Source: Rhodanobacter sp.
GTDB lineage: Bacteria > Pseudomonadota > Gammaproteobacteria > Xanthomonadales > Rhodanobacteraceae
Assembly (NCBI GenBank): GCA_040371205.1
Contig: AP031382.1
Coordinates: forward strand, 124,001-188,000
Length of the DNA: 64,000 bases
Reading direction: 5' to 3'
The notes under the pieces: generated by a model
The model's input: only the letters and a program-made list of their open reading frames with translations
What the model was told of the DNA's origin: nothing
Database searches by the model: none
Program-made: the position numbers and the translations under genes
Part shown: in pieces, positions 13,161-21,439 of the stretch
How the letters are laid out: each line of letters opens with the position of its first letter
Numbering within the stretch: the stretch's first letter is position 1

Positions 13161-13721
13161 ATGCAACGCTGCCACTGGGCCAGTGCCGACGACGCGCTGA
13201 TGTGCGCCTACCACGACACCGAATGGGGCGTGCCGCTGCACGACGACCGGCAGCTGTTCGAGTTCCTCTGCCTCGAAGGCGCGCAGGCCGGGTTGTCGTG
13301 GCGCACCGTGCTGGCCAAGCGCGACAACTACCGCAAGGCCTTCCACGGTTTCGACATCGACCGCGTGGCGGCGATGAAGGATCGCGAGCTGGAAAAGCGC
13401 CTGCTCGACCCCGGCATCATCCGCAACCGGCTCAAGGTGGCGTCGGTACGCGACAACGCGGTCGCCGCGCGCAAGCTGATCGACGAGTGCGGCAGCCTCG
13501 ACGCCTGGCTGTGGTCGTTCGTCGACGGCAAGCCGCTGCGCAACCGCTGGAAGGACCGGAGCGAGCTGCCCGCGAGCACGCCGCTCTCCGACCGCATGAG
13601 CAAGGAACTGAAAAAGCGCGGCTTCCGTTTCGTCGGCACCACCATCTGCTACTCGCTGATGCAGGCTACCGGCATGGTCAACGATCACCTGGTGGGCTGT
13701 TTTCGCCATCGCCAAGTGTAA
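13161..13721 (+). CDS. tag: DNA-3-methyladenine glycosylase I
   Basis: 186 residues; E. coli Tag has 187. It excises 3-methyladenine from alkylated DNA as the first step of base excision repair. The zinc-binding residues of Tag are all in place: Cys4 (MQRC), His18 (AYHDTEWG), and the late His and Cys in NDHLVGCF. The catalytic region FEFLCLEGAQAGLSW contains the essential Glu. The ATG at 13161 was chosen because Cys4 must be near the N-terminus. It stands alone, with a palindromic element directly downstream. Confidence 0.96.
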   Translation: MQRCHWASADDALMCAYHDTEWGVPLHDDRQLFEFLCLEGAQAGLSWRTVLAKRDNYRKAFHGFDIDRVAAMKDRELEKRLLDPGIIRNRLKVASVRDNAVAARKLIDECGSLDAWLWSFVDGKPLRNRWKDRSELPASTPLSDRMSKELKKRGFRFVGTTICYSLMQATGMVNDHLVGCFRHRQV

Positions 13722-13738
13722 GCGCGCAGCGAATGGCA

Positions 13739-13775
13739 TGCGGAAAATGTGATCGCCTTCACGCCATTTTCCGCA
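13739..13775. promoter_or_regulatory. Long inverted repeat containing a near-perfect CRP/Clp-type site
   Basis: Arms TGCGGAAAATG (13739-13749) and its exact complement (13765-13775) enclose 15 nt. Overlapping the left arm is TGTGATCGCCTTCACG (13748-13763), which matches TGTGA-N6-TCACA in 9 of 10 positions. It lies 17 bp after the tag stop and 225 bp before the secreted-protein gene at 14001. It could be a hairpin ending tag mRNA, although no T tract follows, or an upstream control site for the 14001 gene. Confidence 0.5.
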
Positions 13776-14000
13776 CCCTGAACGCCGGCGTATTTTTCCC
13801 GGAACCCGTGCTGAATTCGCCGATGGGCGGTACTTGCGGCACGGCCGTGGCTGCCGAATGCTGTCGCCCGCTGCCCGGCACGGCTCAACCTTCGGCATAC
13901 ACGAAGCGTGGGATCCGGCGACGGGCAATGGAGGCCGCTCGCGGCCCACGCCATAAGGAAATCAGGGGGAACACCAGTCGAATTATTTCGGGAGACATCC

Positions 14001-14744
14001 ATGAAAACGCGTCAATTCACGCTCGCGCTGCTGTCCGCCAGCGTCGTGGCCGCCCTGGCTGCGGCACCGGCACTGGCGCAGACGGCCGGCACCACGACGA
14101 CCGCAAGTCACGAGTCGACCCGGCTGAGCACCGAGTTCACGGCGTTCGCCGGCTCCGACACCAACGCGCAGTCGCTGGTGAACGGCCTGCGCAACGGCAG
14201 CTCAGTGACGTTGACCGAAACCGTTGCCGGCACCAACGGCGCGCCCAGCACCACCACGACCACCACCTTCACGCCGGACACCGGCAAGATGGGCTACGGC
14301 AACGTGAACATCGCGCTGTCCCTGGCCGAGGCCAGCCTGACCAAGGCGGGCATCACCGATCCCTCCGCCGCCGAACTCGAGGCCGCATTGAACGGCGGCA
14401 CCCTGGTGCTGGCCGACGGCAGCACGGTCGATCTCAAGGGCGTGCTGGCGCTGCGCGCCGCGGGCGAGGGCTGGGGCCAGATCGCCGACGGCATGGGCTT
14501 CAAGCTGGGTGATGTGATGCGCTCGCCGAAGGCGGCCGGCCGTGCCGCTGCCGGCGCGCATGCGAATGTCTCGGTCGCGAAGGTCGAGTTCGGCAAGGGC
14601 CATATGGACGTCCATCCGGATGCGGCCAGCCACGGGGGGCGCCCCGACTTGGCGAACAAGCCGGACTTCGCGGGCAAGCCCAGCATGCCGGAGCGCCCGC
14701 AGATTCCGGATCACCCGACCGGCGGCGGCCGCCCGGGCGGCTGA
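14001..14744 (+). CDS. Secreted protein of unknown function with Pro/His-rich tail
   Basis: 247 residues. Residues 1-27 form a clear Sec signal (MKTRQ, then an Ala/Leu core, ending ALAQ). A Thr-rich region follows (GTTTTASHESTRLS), then a compact region rich in Ala and Gly with the stretch GEGWGQIADGMGFKLGDVM. The last 55 residues are Pro, His, Gly and Asp-rich, repeating short units such as PDLANKPDFAGKP and MPERPQIPDHP. The start at 14001 has GGGAGA at ideal spacing. A terminator at 14769 separates it from the barrel gene downstream. I do not recognise the family. The tail suggests an extended or metal-binding segment, but this is a guess from composition. Confidence 0.7.
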   Translation: MKTRQFTLALLSASVVAALAAAPALAQTAGTTTTASHESTRLSTEFTAFAGSDTNAQSLVNGLRNGSSVTLTETVAGTNGAPSTTTTTTFTPDTGKMGYGNVNIALSLAEASLTKAGITDPSAAELEAALNGGTLVLADGSTVDLKGVLALRAAGEGWGQIADGMGFKLGDVMRSPKAAGRAAAGAHANVSVAKVEFGKGHMDVHPDAASHGGRPDLANKPDFAGKPSMPERPQIPDHPTGGGRPGG

Positions 14745-14768
14745 TCCGCCCCAACCGTTTCCATTCGC

Positions 14769-14797
14769 GCGGATCCGGCGCAGCGCGCCGGATCCGC
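14769..14797 (+). terminator. Rho-independent-like terminator after the secreted-protein gene
   Basis: A 12-bp perfect stem (GCGGATCCGGCG with its complement) and a 5-nt loop are followed by TTCGTCGTTT on the plus strand. It lies 25 bp after the stop of the secreted-protein gene and just ahead of the barrel gene. The T tract is interrupted, so some read-through is likely. Confidence 0.65.
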
Positions 14798-14828
14798 TTC
14801 GTCGTTTCCTCCGAGGATGACTCTACCC

Positions 14829-15683
14829 ATGCGTAACCAACACTACTGGATGGCGGTCGGCGGCTTGTTGCTGATCGGCGCACCGGCGGCCCATGCCGCG
14901 ACCACGGGCAATGACCAGTTCAGCCTGTCGGCCGGCGCCAACTACAGCAGCGGCAAGTACGGCACCGACAGCACGACCGACATCTGGTCCGTGCCGCTGA
15001 CTGCCCAATACGACACCAGCGACTGGAGCTTCAAGCTCGTCGTGCCGTACATCAGCGTCAGCGGGCCCAACAACGTGGTGGCTGGTCTCGGCCGTACCAA
15101 CAACAGCAACCCGCACGGGCGCGGCCTCGGCCATCTGATCAACGGCCTGCTTCCGGGCGGTGCGTCCGGTGGCGGTCCGGCGGCCACGTCCAACGGTTCG
15201 GCCTCGGGCCTGGGCGACGTGGTGGCCTCGGCCACTTACCACGCATTCGTCAGCAGCGATCAGACATTCGGCGTGGATCTGACCGGCAAGGTGAAGTTCG
15301 GCACCGCCGATGCGAACGAGGGCCTGGGCACCGGCAAGAACGACTACGGCGTGGCGCTGGATACCTACAAGGTGCTCGGCAACTGGACCGCGTTCGGCGG
15401 CGTGGGCTGGATGAAGTACACCAGCTCGCAGTACATCCAGCTGCGCAACGGATTCGACGCCAACATCGGCGCCCAGTACAAGCTCGGCGGCAACGACAGC
15501 ATCGGCGCCTACTACTACTACCGCGAACGCATTGCCGTGGGCGGCGCTCCGCAGAGCGAACTCACCGCGTTCTGGAACCACCAGCTCGGCAACAGCTGGC
15601 GGCTGCAGGCCTATGCTCTGGGCGGCTTCGCCAACGGCAGCCCGGACTACGGCGCAGGCGCCTCGCTGAAGTACACGTTCTGA
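14829..15683 (+). CDS. Outer-membrane beta-barrel protein of unknown role
   Basis: 284 residues. Residues 1-23 form a signal peptide (MRNQHYWMAVGGLLLIGAPA, cleavage after AHA). The mature protein alternates polar and aromatic residues in beta-strand pattern throughout (FSLSAGANYSSGKYG, WSFKLVVPYISVSG, SIGAYYYYRERIA) and ends in SLKYTF, the C-terminal Phe expected of BAM substrates. One Gly/Asn-rich loop lies near residues 95-125. Proteins like this are often annotated as transporters or phenol-pathway MetA-like barrels; the substrate is unknown. An in-frame ATG at 14817 would add four residues, but the GAGG at 14813-14816 is better spaced for 14829. Confidence 0.8.
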   Translation: MRNQHYWMAVGGLLLIGAPAAHAATTGNDQFSLSAGANYSSGKYGTDSTTDIWSVPLTAQYDTSDWSFKLVVPYISVSGPNNVVAGLGRTNNSNPHGRGLGHLINGLLPGGASGGGPAATSNGSASGLGDVVASATYHAFVSSDQTFGVDLTGKVKFGTADANEGLGTGKNDYGVALDTYKVLGNWTAFGGVGWMKYTSSQYIQLRNGFDANIGAQYKLGGNDSIGAYYYYRERIAVGGAPQSELTAFWNHQLGNSWRLQAYALGGFANGSPDYGAGASLKYTF

Positions 15684-15716
15684 GCAAAGGCTCGACGCCG
15701 CATGTGATGCGGCATG

Positions 15717-15751
15717 ACAGCCAATGGCCGGCTTGTCCGGCCATTGGCTGT
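15717..15751 (+). terminator. Long perfect hairpin downstream of the barrel gene
   Basis: A 15-bp stem (ACAGCCAATGGCCGG with its complement) and 5-nt loop start 34 bp after the stop of the barrel gene. A smaller hairpin (GCCGCATGTGATGCGGC) precedes it at about 15698-15714. No T tract follows, so termination may be inefficient; the strong stem would also stabilise the mRNA end. The remaining 190 bp up to the LacI-type gene shows nothing further. Confidence 0.6.
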
Positions 15752-15941
15752 AGTCGGACACGGCGCAAGTGGATGGGTGCCGCGTAGGCGCATTTGCCAT
15801 GGCATGCGGCAAGCCCGCGGTACTGCGGGTTGGCGAGCGGCCCGTTCATGGGTTTGCAGCCGCTTGTGCACACGCGTCTTTCATCGCGAAATCCTGCCCC
15901 TGCTAGGATGCGCGGACGTCACGCACCATCGAGCCGCGCGG

Positions 15942-16967
15942 ATGAAGGGAAAGGCCACATCGTTCGACATCGCCCACCTCGCCGGGGTTTCGCAGTCCAC
16001 GGTGTCGCGCGCCTTGCGCGGCAGCCCGCTGGTGAGCGAGGAGACTCGATTGCGCATCCAGACAGCGGCGGACACGCTCAACTACAAGGTGGACAAGAAC
16101 GCATCCAATCTGCGTCGCCAGCACACCGGCACGCTGGCGTTGTTGCTGTTCGAAGATCCCACCACGGACGACTCCCACATCAACCCGTTCTTCCTGTCGA
16201 TGCTGGGCTCGATCACCCGCGCCAGCGCGCAGCGGGGCTACGATCTGCTGATCTCGTTCCAGCAGTTCTCGCGCGACTGGCATGCCGATTTCTCCAGCAG
16301 CCAGAAGGCCGATGGCCTGATCCTGCTGGGCTACGGCGACTACCAGTCGCACCGCGACAAGCTGGAGAAGCTGGTGGCGCAGGGCACGCGCTTCGTGCGC
16401 TGGGGCGCGGTGCTGCCCGGGCAGCCGGGCGTCTCGATCGGTTGCGACAATTTCGAGGGCGGGCGACTGGCCACCGCGCACCTGGTCGAACAGGGTTGCC
16501 GGCGCATCGCCTTCCTCGGCGACGCCACGCCGCACTACCCGGAATTCCACGAACGCTACCGCGGCTACGAGGCGGCGTTGCGCGAGGCCGGCCTCAAGGT
16601 GGAGGAAGGCCTGCAGGCCGATGCCGAGACCACCGAGCAGGCCGGGTACGAGGCCGCCGAGCTTTTGCTCGAACGCGGGCAGAAATTCGACGCGGTGTTC
16701 GGTGCAAGCGACCTGATCGCCATCGGCGCGCTGCGCGCGCTGACGGAGCGCGGCCTGGCGGTGCCGGGGGACGTGGCGGTCGCCGGCTTCGACGATATTC
16801 CCGTGGCCAGCTTCATCTACCCCTCGTTGACCACCGTGCGGCAGGACACCGGCCGTGCCGGCGAGGTGCTGGTGGAGCAGCTGGTGCGGATGATCGACGG
16901 CGAAAGCGTGGAAAGCGCGATGCTGCCGGCGCAGCTGAAAGTGCGCCGCTCCAGCCTGCGGCCGTGA
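15942..16967 (+). CDS. LacI-family transcriptional regulator, probable regulator of the alpha-glucan locus
   Basis: 341 residues. The N-terminal helix-turn-helix is classical LacI (DIAHLAGVSQSTVSRALRGS, about residues 8-27), followed by the hinge and a periplasmic-binding-like sensor domain (TGTLALLLFEDP onward, with the C-terminal VAGFDDIPVASFIYPSLTTV). The ATG at 15942 places the HTH at the correct distance from the N-terminus; upstream in-frame sequence is not family-like. It lies 4 kb from the end of the sugar locus, with a c-di-GMP gene between. The two identical operator-like sites at 34.8 and 35.0 kb have the CG-centred palindromic form that LacI proteins bind, so control of that locus is a reasonable inference, though not proven. 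Confidence 0.88.
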   Translation: MKGKATSFDIAHLAGVSQSTVSRALRGSPLVSEETRLRIQTAADTLNYKVDKNASNLRRQHTGTLALLLFEDPTTDDSHINPFFLSMLGSITRASAQRGYDLLISFQQFSRDWHADFSSSQKADGLILLGYGDYQSHRDKLEKLVAQGTRFVRWGAVLPGQPGVSIGCDNFEGGRLATAHLVEQGCRRIAFLGDATPHYPEFHERYRGYEAALREAGLKVEEGLQADAETTEQAGYEAAELLLERGQKFDAVFGASDLIAIGALRALTERGLAVPGDVAVAGFDDIPVASFIYPSLTTVRQDTGRAGEVLVEQLVRMIDGESVESAMLPAQLKVRRSSLRP

Positions 16968-17074
16968 CCCGGCAATCGCAAGGTATTGCGAGCCGGTGCG
17001 TTCTCACATTGTGATGATCCGGACTCTGGCATAACCTCACCGTCTGTCGCACCGCGCAACGGATGGGTTGATCC

Positions 17075-19963
17075 ATGGGGCGTAGCGAATCCGAATCGGC
17101 ATCCAGCCGCGCCTTCGAGCGGATGACCGAGGCGTGCCTGGCGCTGGATACGGACGGGCGCTACACCTACATCAATGCCGCCGCCGCCGCCCTGCTCGGC
17201 CGCCGCGCCGCAGAGCTGCTCGGCACGCCCGCGTGGGCGACGTTTCCGGGCGGCGTGCCGCAGGCGCTGCGCGAAGCCTGCGAACGGGCGATGGCCGAAC
17301 AGGCGCCGCGGAGCGCGGACGTGCGGTTTGCGCCGCCGGGACGCTGGTTCGAGTGTGCCGTGTATCCCGCGCCCGACGGGCTCACGATCCGTTTCATGGA
17401 CATCGACCGGCGCAAGCGCGAAGAGCTGCAACTGCAGTCGCAGCAGCAGCTGATGGAGCAGGCCCAGCAGCTGGCGCATGTCGGCAACTGGAGCTGGGAA
17501 GTCGCCAGCAACCGCGTCGAGTGGTCGGACGAGTTGTACCGCATCTACGGCGTCGATCCCGCGCGGCATGCGGCCACCTTCGAGGCCTACCTCGCGCTGG
17601 TGCATGCGGACGATCGCGCGCGGGTGCGCGGCGTGGTCGAACAGGCCCTGCGCGACGGCGGCGCGTTCGAGTTCGAGGAACGCATCCTGCGGCCCGATGG
17701 GGAAGAGCGCGTGCTGTACAGCCGCGGCATGGTGGAAGCCGATGCGGACGGTCGCGTCTTGCGCCTGCTCGGCGCCTGCCAGGACGTCACCGCGCACAAG
17801 CGCGAAGAGCGCATGGCCGCCTGCCAGCACGAGATCCTGCTCGGCATCGCCGCGCAACGGCCGCTCGCGGAAAACCTCGCGGCCATCGCCAAGCTGCACG
17901 AGGAGCTGACCCCGGGCGCGTTGTGTTCGCTGCTGTTGCTCGACGGCAAGCGCCTGCTGCGCGGCGCCGCGCCCAGCCTGCCGGATACCTGGAACGAGGC
18001 CGTGCACGGCCTCGAGATCGGCGAGGCGTGCGGCAGTTGCGGCAGGGCTGCGTGGAGCGGCCAGCGCACGGTGGCGAAGGACATCGTCACCGATCCGCAC
18101 TGGCCCGTGGAGTTCCGCGAATTGGCGCGGGCGTACGATCTGCATGCCTGCTGGTCCACGCCGATACTCGGCAGTCATGGCGGTGTGCTGGGCACGTTCG
18201 CGGTCTATTACCGCGAACTGCGCGAGCCCGATGCGGACGAACTCGCCTGCATCGACCGCATGCTGCCGCTGGCCGGCATCGCCATCGAGAGCGCGCGCCT
18301 GCTGGGGCGCCTGCACGAGCGCGACCGTTTCTTCGAGATGTCGCAGGAGCTGTTCTGCATACTCGACACGCGCAGCGGACGGCTGGTGCAGTTCAACGCC
18401 TCGCTGCAGCGCCTCACCGGTCATGCCGCCAGCGAACTGAGGACGCTGGACTACCGCGAGTTCTTCGCGCCGCTGCGCGGCGGCGAAGCCACCGAGGCGA
18501 TCCCGGCCGGAACCGGGGCCGGCATGACGCACGAATTCGTCAACCGCTGCGTGGCCAGGGACGGCGGCGAGCGCCTGCTGGAATGGATGGCGTATGCCGC
18601 GCCGGACGGGTTGCTCTATGCCGTGGCGCGCGACATCACCGCGCGCCAGCAGGCCGAGCAGAAACTGATCCACGCGGCCAGCCACGATCCGATCACCGAG
18701 CTGCCGCGCCGCGCCGTGCTGGAGCAGGCCATCGCCGCGATGCTGCACACGCCATGGAGCGAGGTCTGGGTGGTGGTGATCGGCCTCGACCGTTTCCAGG
18801 TGGTCAACGAATCGATGGGGCACTTGATCGGCGACGACGTGCTGCGCCGCGTGGCCGGCCGCCTGCGCGCGGCGCTGGATGCGCAATGGCAGCTCGCCCG
18901 CGTGGCCGGCGACAAGTTTGCTGTGGCGCTGGATGGCGTGCACCGCGAGGCCGCGCTGGCGCTGGTCGAGCGCCTGCGCGCCGTGGTGGCGCGCCCCATC
19001 GAGGGGCAGGACTACCGCCTGCTGCTCACCGCCAGCGCCGGCCTCAGCCACTCGCCGGTGCACGGCGACACGCCGGCGGCGCTGCTGCGCGGGGCCGAAG
19101 CGGCGTTGCATCACGCCAAGCGCAACGGTCGCGACCGCATCGGCGAATTCAGCGTCGCCCAGCAGCGGGCGCTGGACGAACGCGTGCAGCTGGGCAGCCG
19201 GCTGCCCAATGCGTTGCGCGACGACGAATTCGAGCTTTACTACCAGCCGCAATACCGCGCACTCGACCACGCCCTCACCGGCTTCGAGGCGCTGCTGCGC
19301 TGGAGCAACGGCGCCCTGGGCAAGGTCTCGCCCGCGCGTTTCATCCCGGTGGCCGAGGCGCTGGGGCTGATGCCGGAAATCGGCCACTGGGTGTTCGAGC
19401 GCGCCGCGCGGCAAATCCGCGAATGGCTGGATCGCGGCTACCGCGGCTTCACCCTTGCGGTGAACGTTTCCGCCCAGCAGGTGCTGCATCCGCACCTGGT
19501 CGAGCAGGTGGCCGAGGCGCTGCAGCACCACGCCGTGCCCCCGTCCATGCTGGACATCGAGATGACCGAAAGCGCGCTGATGGAAAACGTCGGCCGCGTG
19601 CGCCGAACGCTGGCCGGCCTGAAGGCGCTGGGCGTGCAGTTGTCGCTGGACGATTTCGGCACCGGCTATTCCAGCCTTGCCTACCTCAAGCAATTTCCCA
19701 TCGACAAGCTGAAGATCGACCAGAGCTTCGTGCGCGACCTGCCCGACGACGCCGACAGCGGCGCCATCGTGCAGACCATCGTCGAACTCGGCCACCAGCT
19801 CGGCATGCTGGTGTCCGCCGAGGGCGTGGAAACGCAGGTGCAGGCGATCTTCCTCGCCAGTCTCGGCTGCGACGAGCTGCAGGGTTACGGCCTCGGCATG
19901 CCGCAGCCGGTGGTGGAGGCCGAACGCTTCTTCGTCGACGTGCGCGACACGTTCTCAGCCTGA
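17075..19963 (+). CDS. PAS-GAF-GGDEF-EAL protein, probable c-di-GMP phosphodiesterase with degenerate GGDEF
   Basis: 962 residues, no membrane segments, so cytoplasmic. Order: PAS (about 12-110), PAS/PAC (about 135-245, starting HVGNWSWEV), GAF (about 260-405, with CGSCGRAAWSGQ), a third PAS (about 415-530), GGDEF (about 535-690) and EAL (about 710-955). The EAL catalytic motif is intact (FEALLRW, EAL at 738-740), as are MTESALM, LDDFGTGYSSL, KIDQSF and SAEGVET. The GGDEF signature reads AGDKF (611-615), so cyclase activity is unlikely; such domains often bind GTP to stimulate the EAL. The GAF and PAS domains presumably sense a ligand or redox signal. It ends 12 bp before the MFS gene stop on the opposite strand. 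Confidence 0.9.
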   Translation: MGRSESESASSRAFERMTEACLALDTDGRYTYINAAAAALLGRRAAELLGTPAWATFPGGVPQALREACERAMAEQAPRSADVRFAPPGRWFECAVYPAPDGLTIRFMDIDRRKREELQLQSQQQLMEQAQQLAHVGNWSWEVASNRVEWSDELYRIYGVDPARHAATFEAYLALVHADDRARVRGVVEQALRDGGAFEFEERILRPDGEERVLYSRGMVEADADGRVLRLLGACQDVTAHKREERMAACQHEILLGIAAQRPLAENLAAIAKLHEELTPGALCSLLLLDGKRLLRGAAPSLPDTWNEAVHGLEIGEACGSCGRAAWSGQRTVAKDIVTDPHWPVEFRELARAYDLHACWSTPILGSHGGVLGTFAVYYRELREPDADELACIDRMLPLAGIAIESARLLGRLHERDRFFEMSQELFCILDTRSGRLVQFNASLQRLTGHAASELRTLDYREFFAPLRGGEATEAIPAGTGAGMTHEFVNRCVARDGGERLLEWMAYAAPDGLLYAVARDITARQQAEQKLIHAASHDPITELPRRAVLEQAIAAMLHTPWSEVWVVVIGLDRFQVVNESMGHLIGDDVLRRVAGRLRAALDAQWQLARVAGDKFAVALDGVHREAALALVERLRAVVARPIEGQDYRLLLTASAGLSHSPVHGDTPAALLRGAEAALHHAKRNGRDRIGEFSVAQQRALDERVQLGSRLPNALRDDEFELYYQPQYRALDHALTGFEALLRWSNGALGKVSPARFIPVAEALGLMPEIGHWVFERAARQIREWLDRGYRGFTLAVNVSAQQVLHPHLVEQVAEALQHHAVPPSMLDIEMTESALMENVGRVRRTLAGLKALGVQLSLDDFGTGYSSLAYLKQFPIDKLKIDQSFVRDLPDDADSGAIVQTIVELGHQLGMLVSAEGVETQVQAIFLASLGCDELQGYGLGMPQPVVEAERFFVDVRDTFSA

Positions 19964-19975
19964 GCCGGCGCGGCG

Positions 19976-21439
19976 TTAGCGGCCAGGTTCGCGCACGCGC
20001 AGCGTGCACAGGCCGGCGACGAGCAGGCTGGCGCCGCCGAGGCCCAGCGCCCAGATCGGCTGGTTGTGGAAGAACAGCTTCAGCAGCACGCCGAGCACGC
20101 TGGCGGCCATCAGCTGCGGGATCACGATGAAGAAATTGAAGATGCCCATGTAGATGCCCATCTTCGCGGCGGGCAGGTTGTCCGAGAGCATCGCGTAGGG
20201 CAGCGAGAGGATCGAGGCCCAGGCGAAGCCGACGCCGACCATCGAGACGATCAGCCAGCGCGGATCGCGGATCACCAGGAACGAGAGCAGGCCCAGCCCG
20301 CCCAGCCAGAGGTTGACCAGATGGCTCATGCGCAGGCCGCAGGCGCGCACCAGCAGCGGGATCGCGATGGCGGCCAGCACGCCCACGCCGTTGTAGGTGC
20401 CCATCAGCACGCCGGCCCAGTTGGCGCCTTCGTTGTAGGCGGCCGAGGTGGTGTCGCTGCTGCCGTAGAAATGCCCGGCCACGGCGGGCGTGGTGTTGAT
20501 CCACATCGCAAACATGGCGAACCAGGAAAAGAACTGCACCCAGTTCAGCCGGCGCATCGGGCCGGGCATGCCGTACAGGTCGCCCATGATCTGGCGCAGC
20601 GCACCCTGGCTGCCGGTGCGGCTCAGCCACACGAACAGGCCGCCGAAGCCGACCAGGCCGCCGGCCAGCAGGTACAGCTCCTGCTCCAGGTCGTAGTGAT
20701 GGATCAGCGACAGCAGCGCCGTGCCGAGCCCGAGGAACAGCACGCCGACTTTCCAGGCGCCGCCGACGGCGACGGGTGCCTCGTTGACGTGGGCGTCCGC
20801 GAACGATTCCAGCTGTTCCGGCGGATATTCGCGGGTGCTGAGGATGGTCCACAGCATGGCGCCGAGCAGCACCGCTGCGCCGGCGTAGAACGCGTACATC
20901 ACCGAGTGCGGCACCTCGCCGGGCGGCGCGGTGTTGGCCACGCCGAAGTGGGTGAGCACGTAGGGCAGGAACGAGGCCACCACGGCGCCGACGCCGATGA
21001 ACACGCTCTGCATCGCATAGCCCAGCGGCCGCTGCTTCGGCGGCAGCTGGTCGCCGACGAAAGCGCGGAACGGCTCCATCGAGACGTTGAACGAGGCATC
21101 CATGATCCACAGCAGGCCGGCCGCCACCCATAGCGTCGGCGAGTTGGGCATCGCCAGCAGCGCCAGCGTGGCCAGTACGGCGCCGGCGAAGAAATACGGC
21201 CGGCGGCGGCCGAAGCGGTTCCAGGTGCGGTCGGACAGGTAGCCGATGATCGGCTGCACGATCAGGCCGGTGAACGGCGCGGCGATCCACAGCACCGGAA
21301 TCTGGTCCACGTTCGCGCCCAGCGTCTGGAAGATGCGGCTGACGTTGGCGTTCTGCAGCGCGAAGCCGAACTGGATGCCCAGGAATCCGAAACACATGTT
21401 CCAGATCTGCCAGAACGACAGCTCGGGCTTGCGCGTCAT
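19976..21439 (-). CDS. MFS sugar transporter (maltose/sucrose-type, SLC45/GPH-like)
   Basis: 487 residues with about twelve hydrophobic segments. Family marks include the loop between helices 2 and 3 (GYLSDRTWNRFGRRRPYFF) and the helix-4 region DASFNVSMEPFRAFVGDQLP, typical of the glycoside-pentoside-hexuronide/sucrose-maltose transporters that recur in xanthomonad and Caulobacter maltose loci. It would take up maltose, maltotriose or glucose across the inner membrane with protons. The ATG at 21439 overlaps the stop of the upstream glycosidase gene (ATGA), indicating translational coupling. It is the last gene of the leftward alpha-glucan operon. Confidence 0.9.
   Translation of the reverse strand: MTRKPELSFWQIWNMCFGFLGIQFGFALQNANVSRIFQTLGANVDQIPVLWIAAPFTGLIVQPIIGYLSDRTWNRFGRRRPYFFAGAVLATLALLAMPNSPTLWVAAGLLWIMDASFNVSMEPFRAFVGDQLPPKQRPLGYAMQSVFIGVGAVVASFLPYVLTHFGVANTAPPGEVPHSVMYAFYAGAAVLLGAMLWTILSTREYPPEQLESFADAHVNEAPVAVGGAWKVGVLFLGLGTALLSLIHHYDLEQELYLLAGGLVGFGGLFVWLSRTGSQGALRQIMGDLYGMPGPMRRLNWVQFFSWFAMFAMWINTTPAVAGHFYGSSDTTSAAYNEGANWAGVLMGTYNGVGVLAAIAIPLLVRACGLRMSHLVNLWLGGLGLLSFLVIRDPRWLIVSMVGVGFAWASILSLPYAMLSDNLPAAKMGIYMGIFNFFIVIPQLMAASVLGVLLKLFFHNQPIWALGLGGASLLVAGLCTLRVREPGR

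Noticed and set aside
17005..17030. TCACATTGTGA ahead of the PAS-GAF-GGDEF-EAL gene as a CRP site
   Set aside because: The half sites are in the reverse order (TCACA before TGTGA) with a 1-bp spacer, which does not match the CRP consensus.
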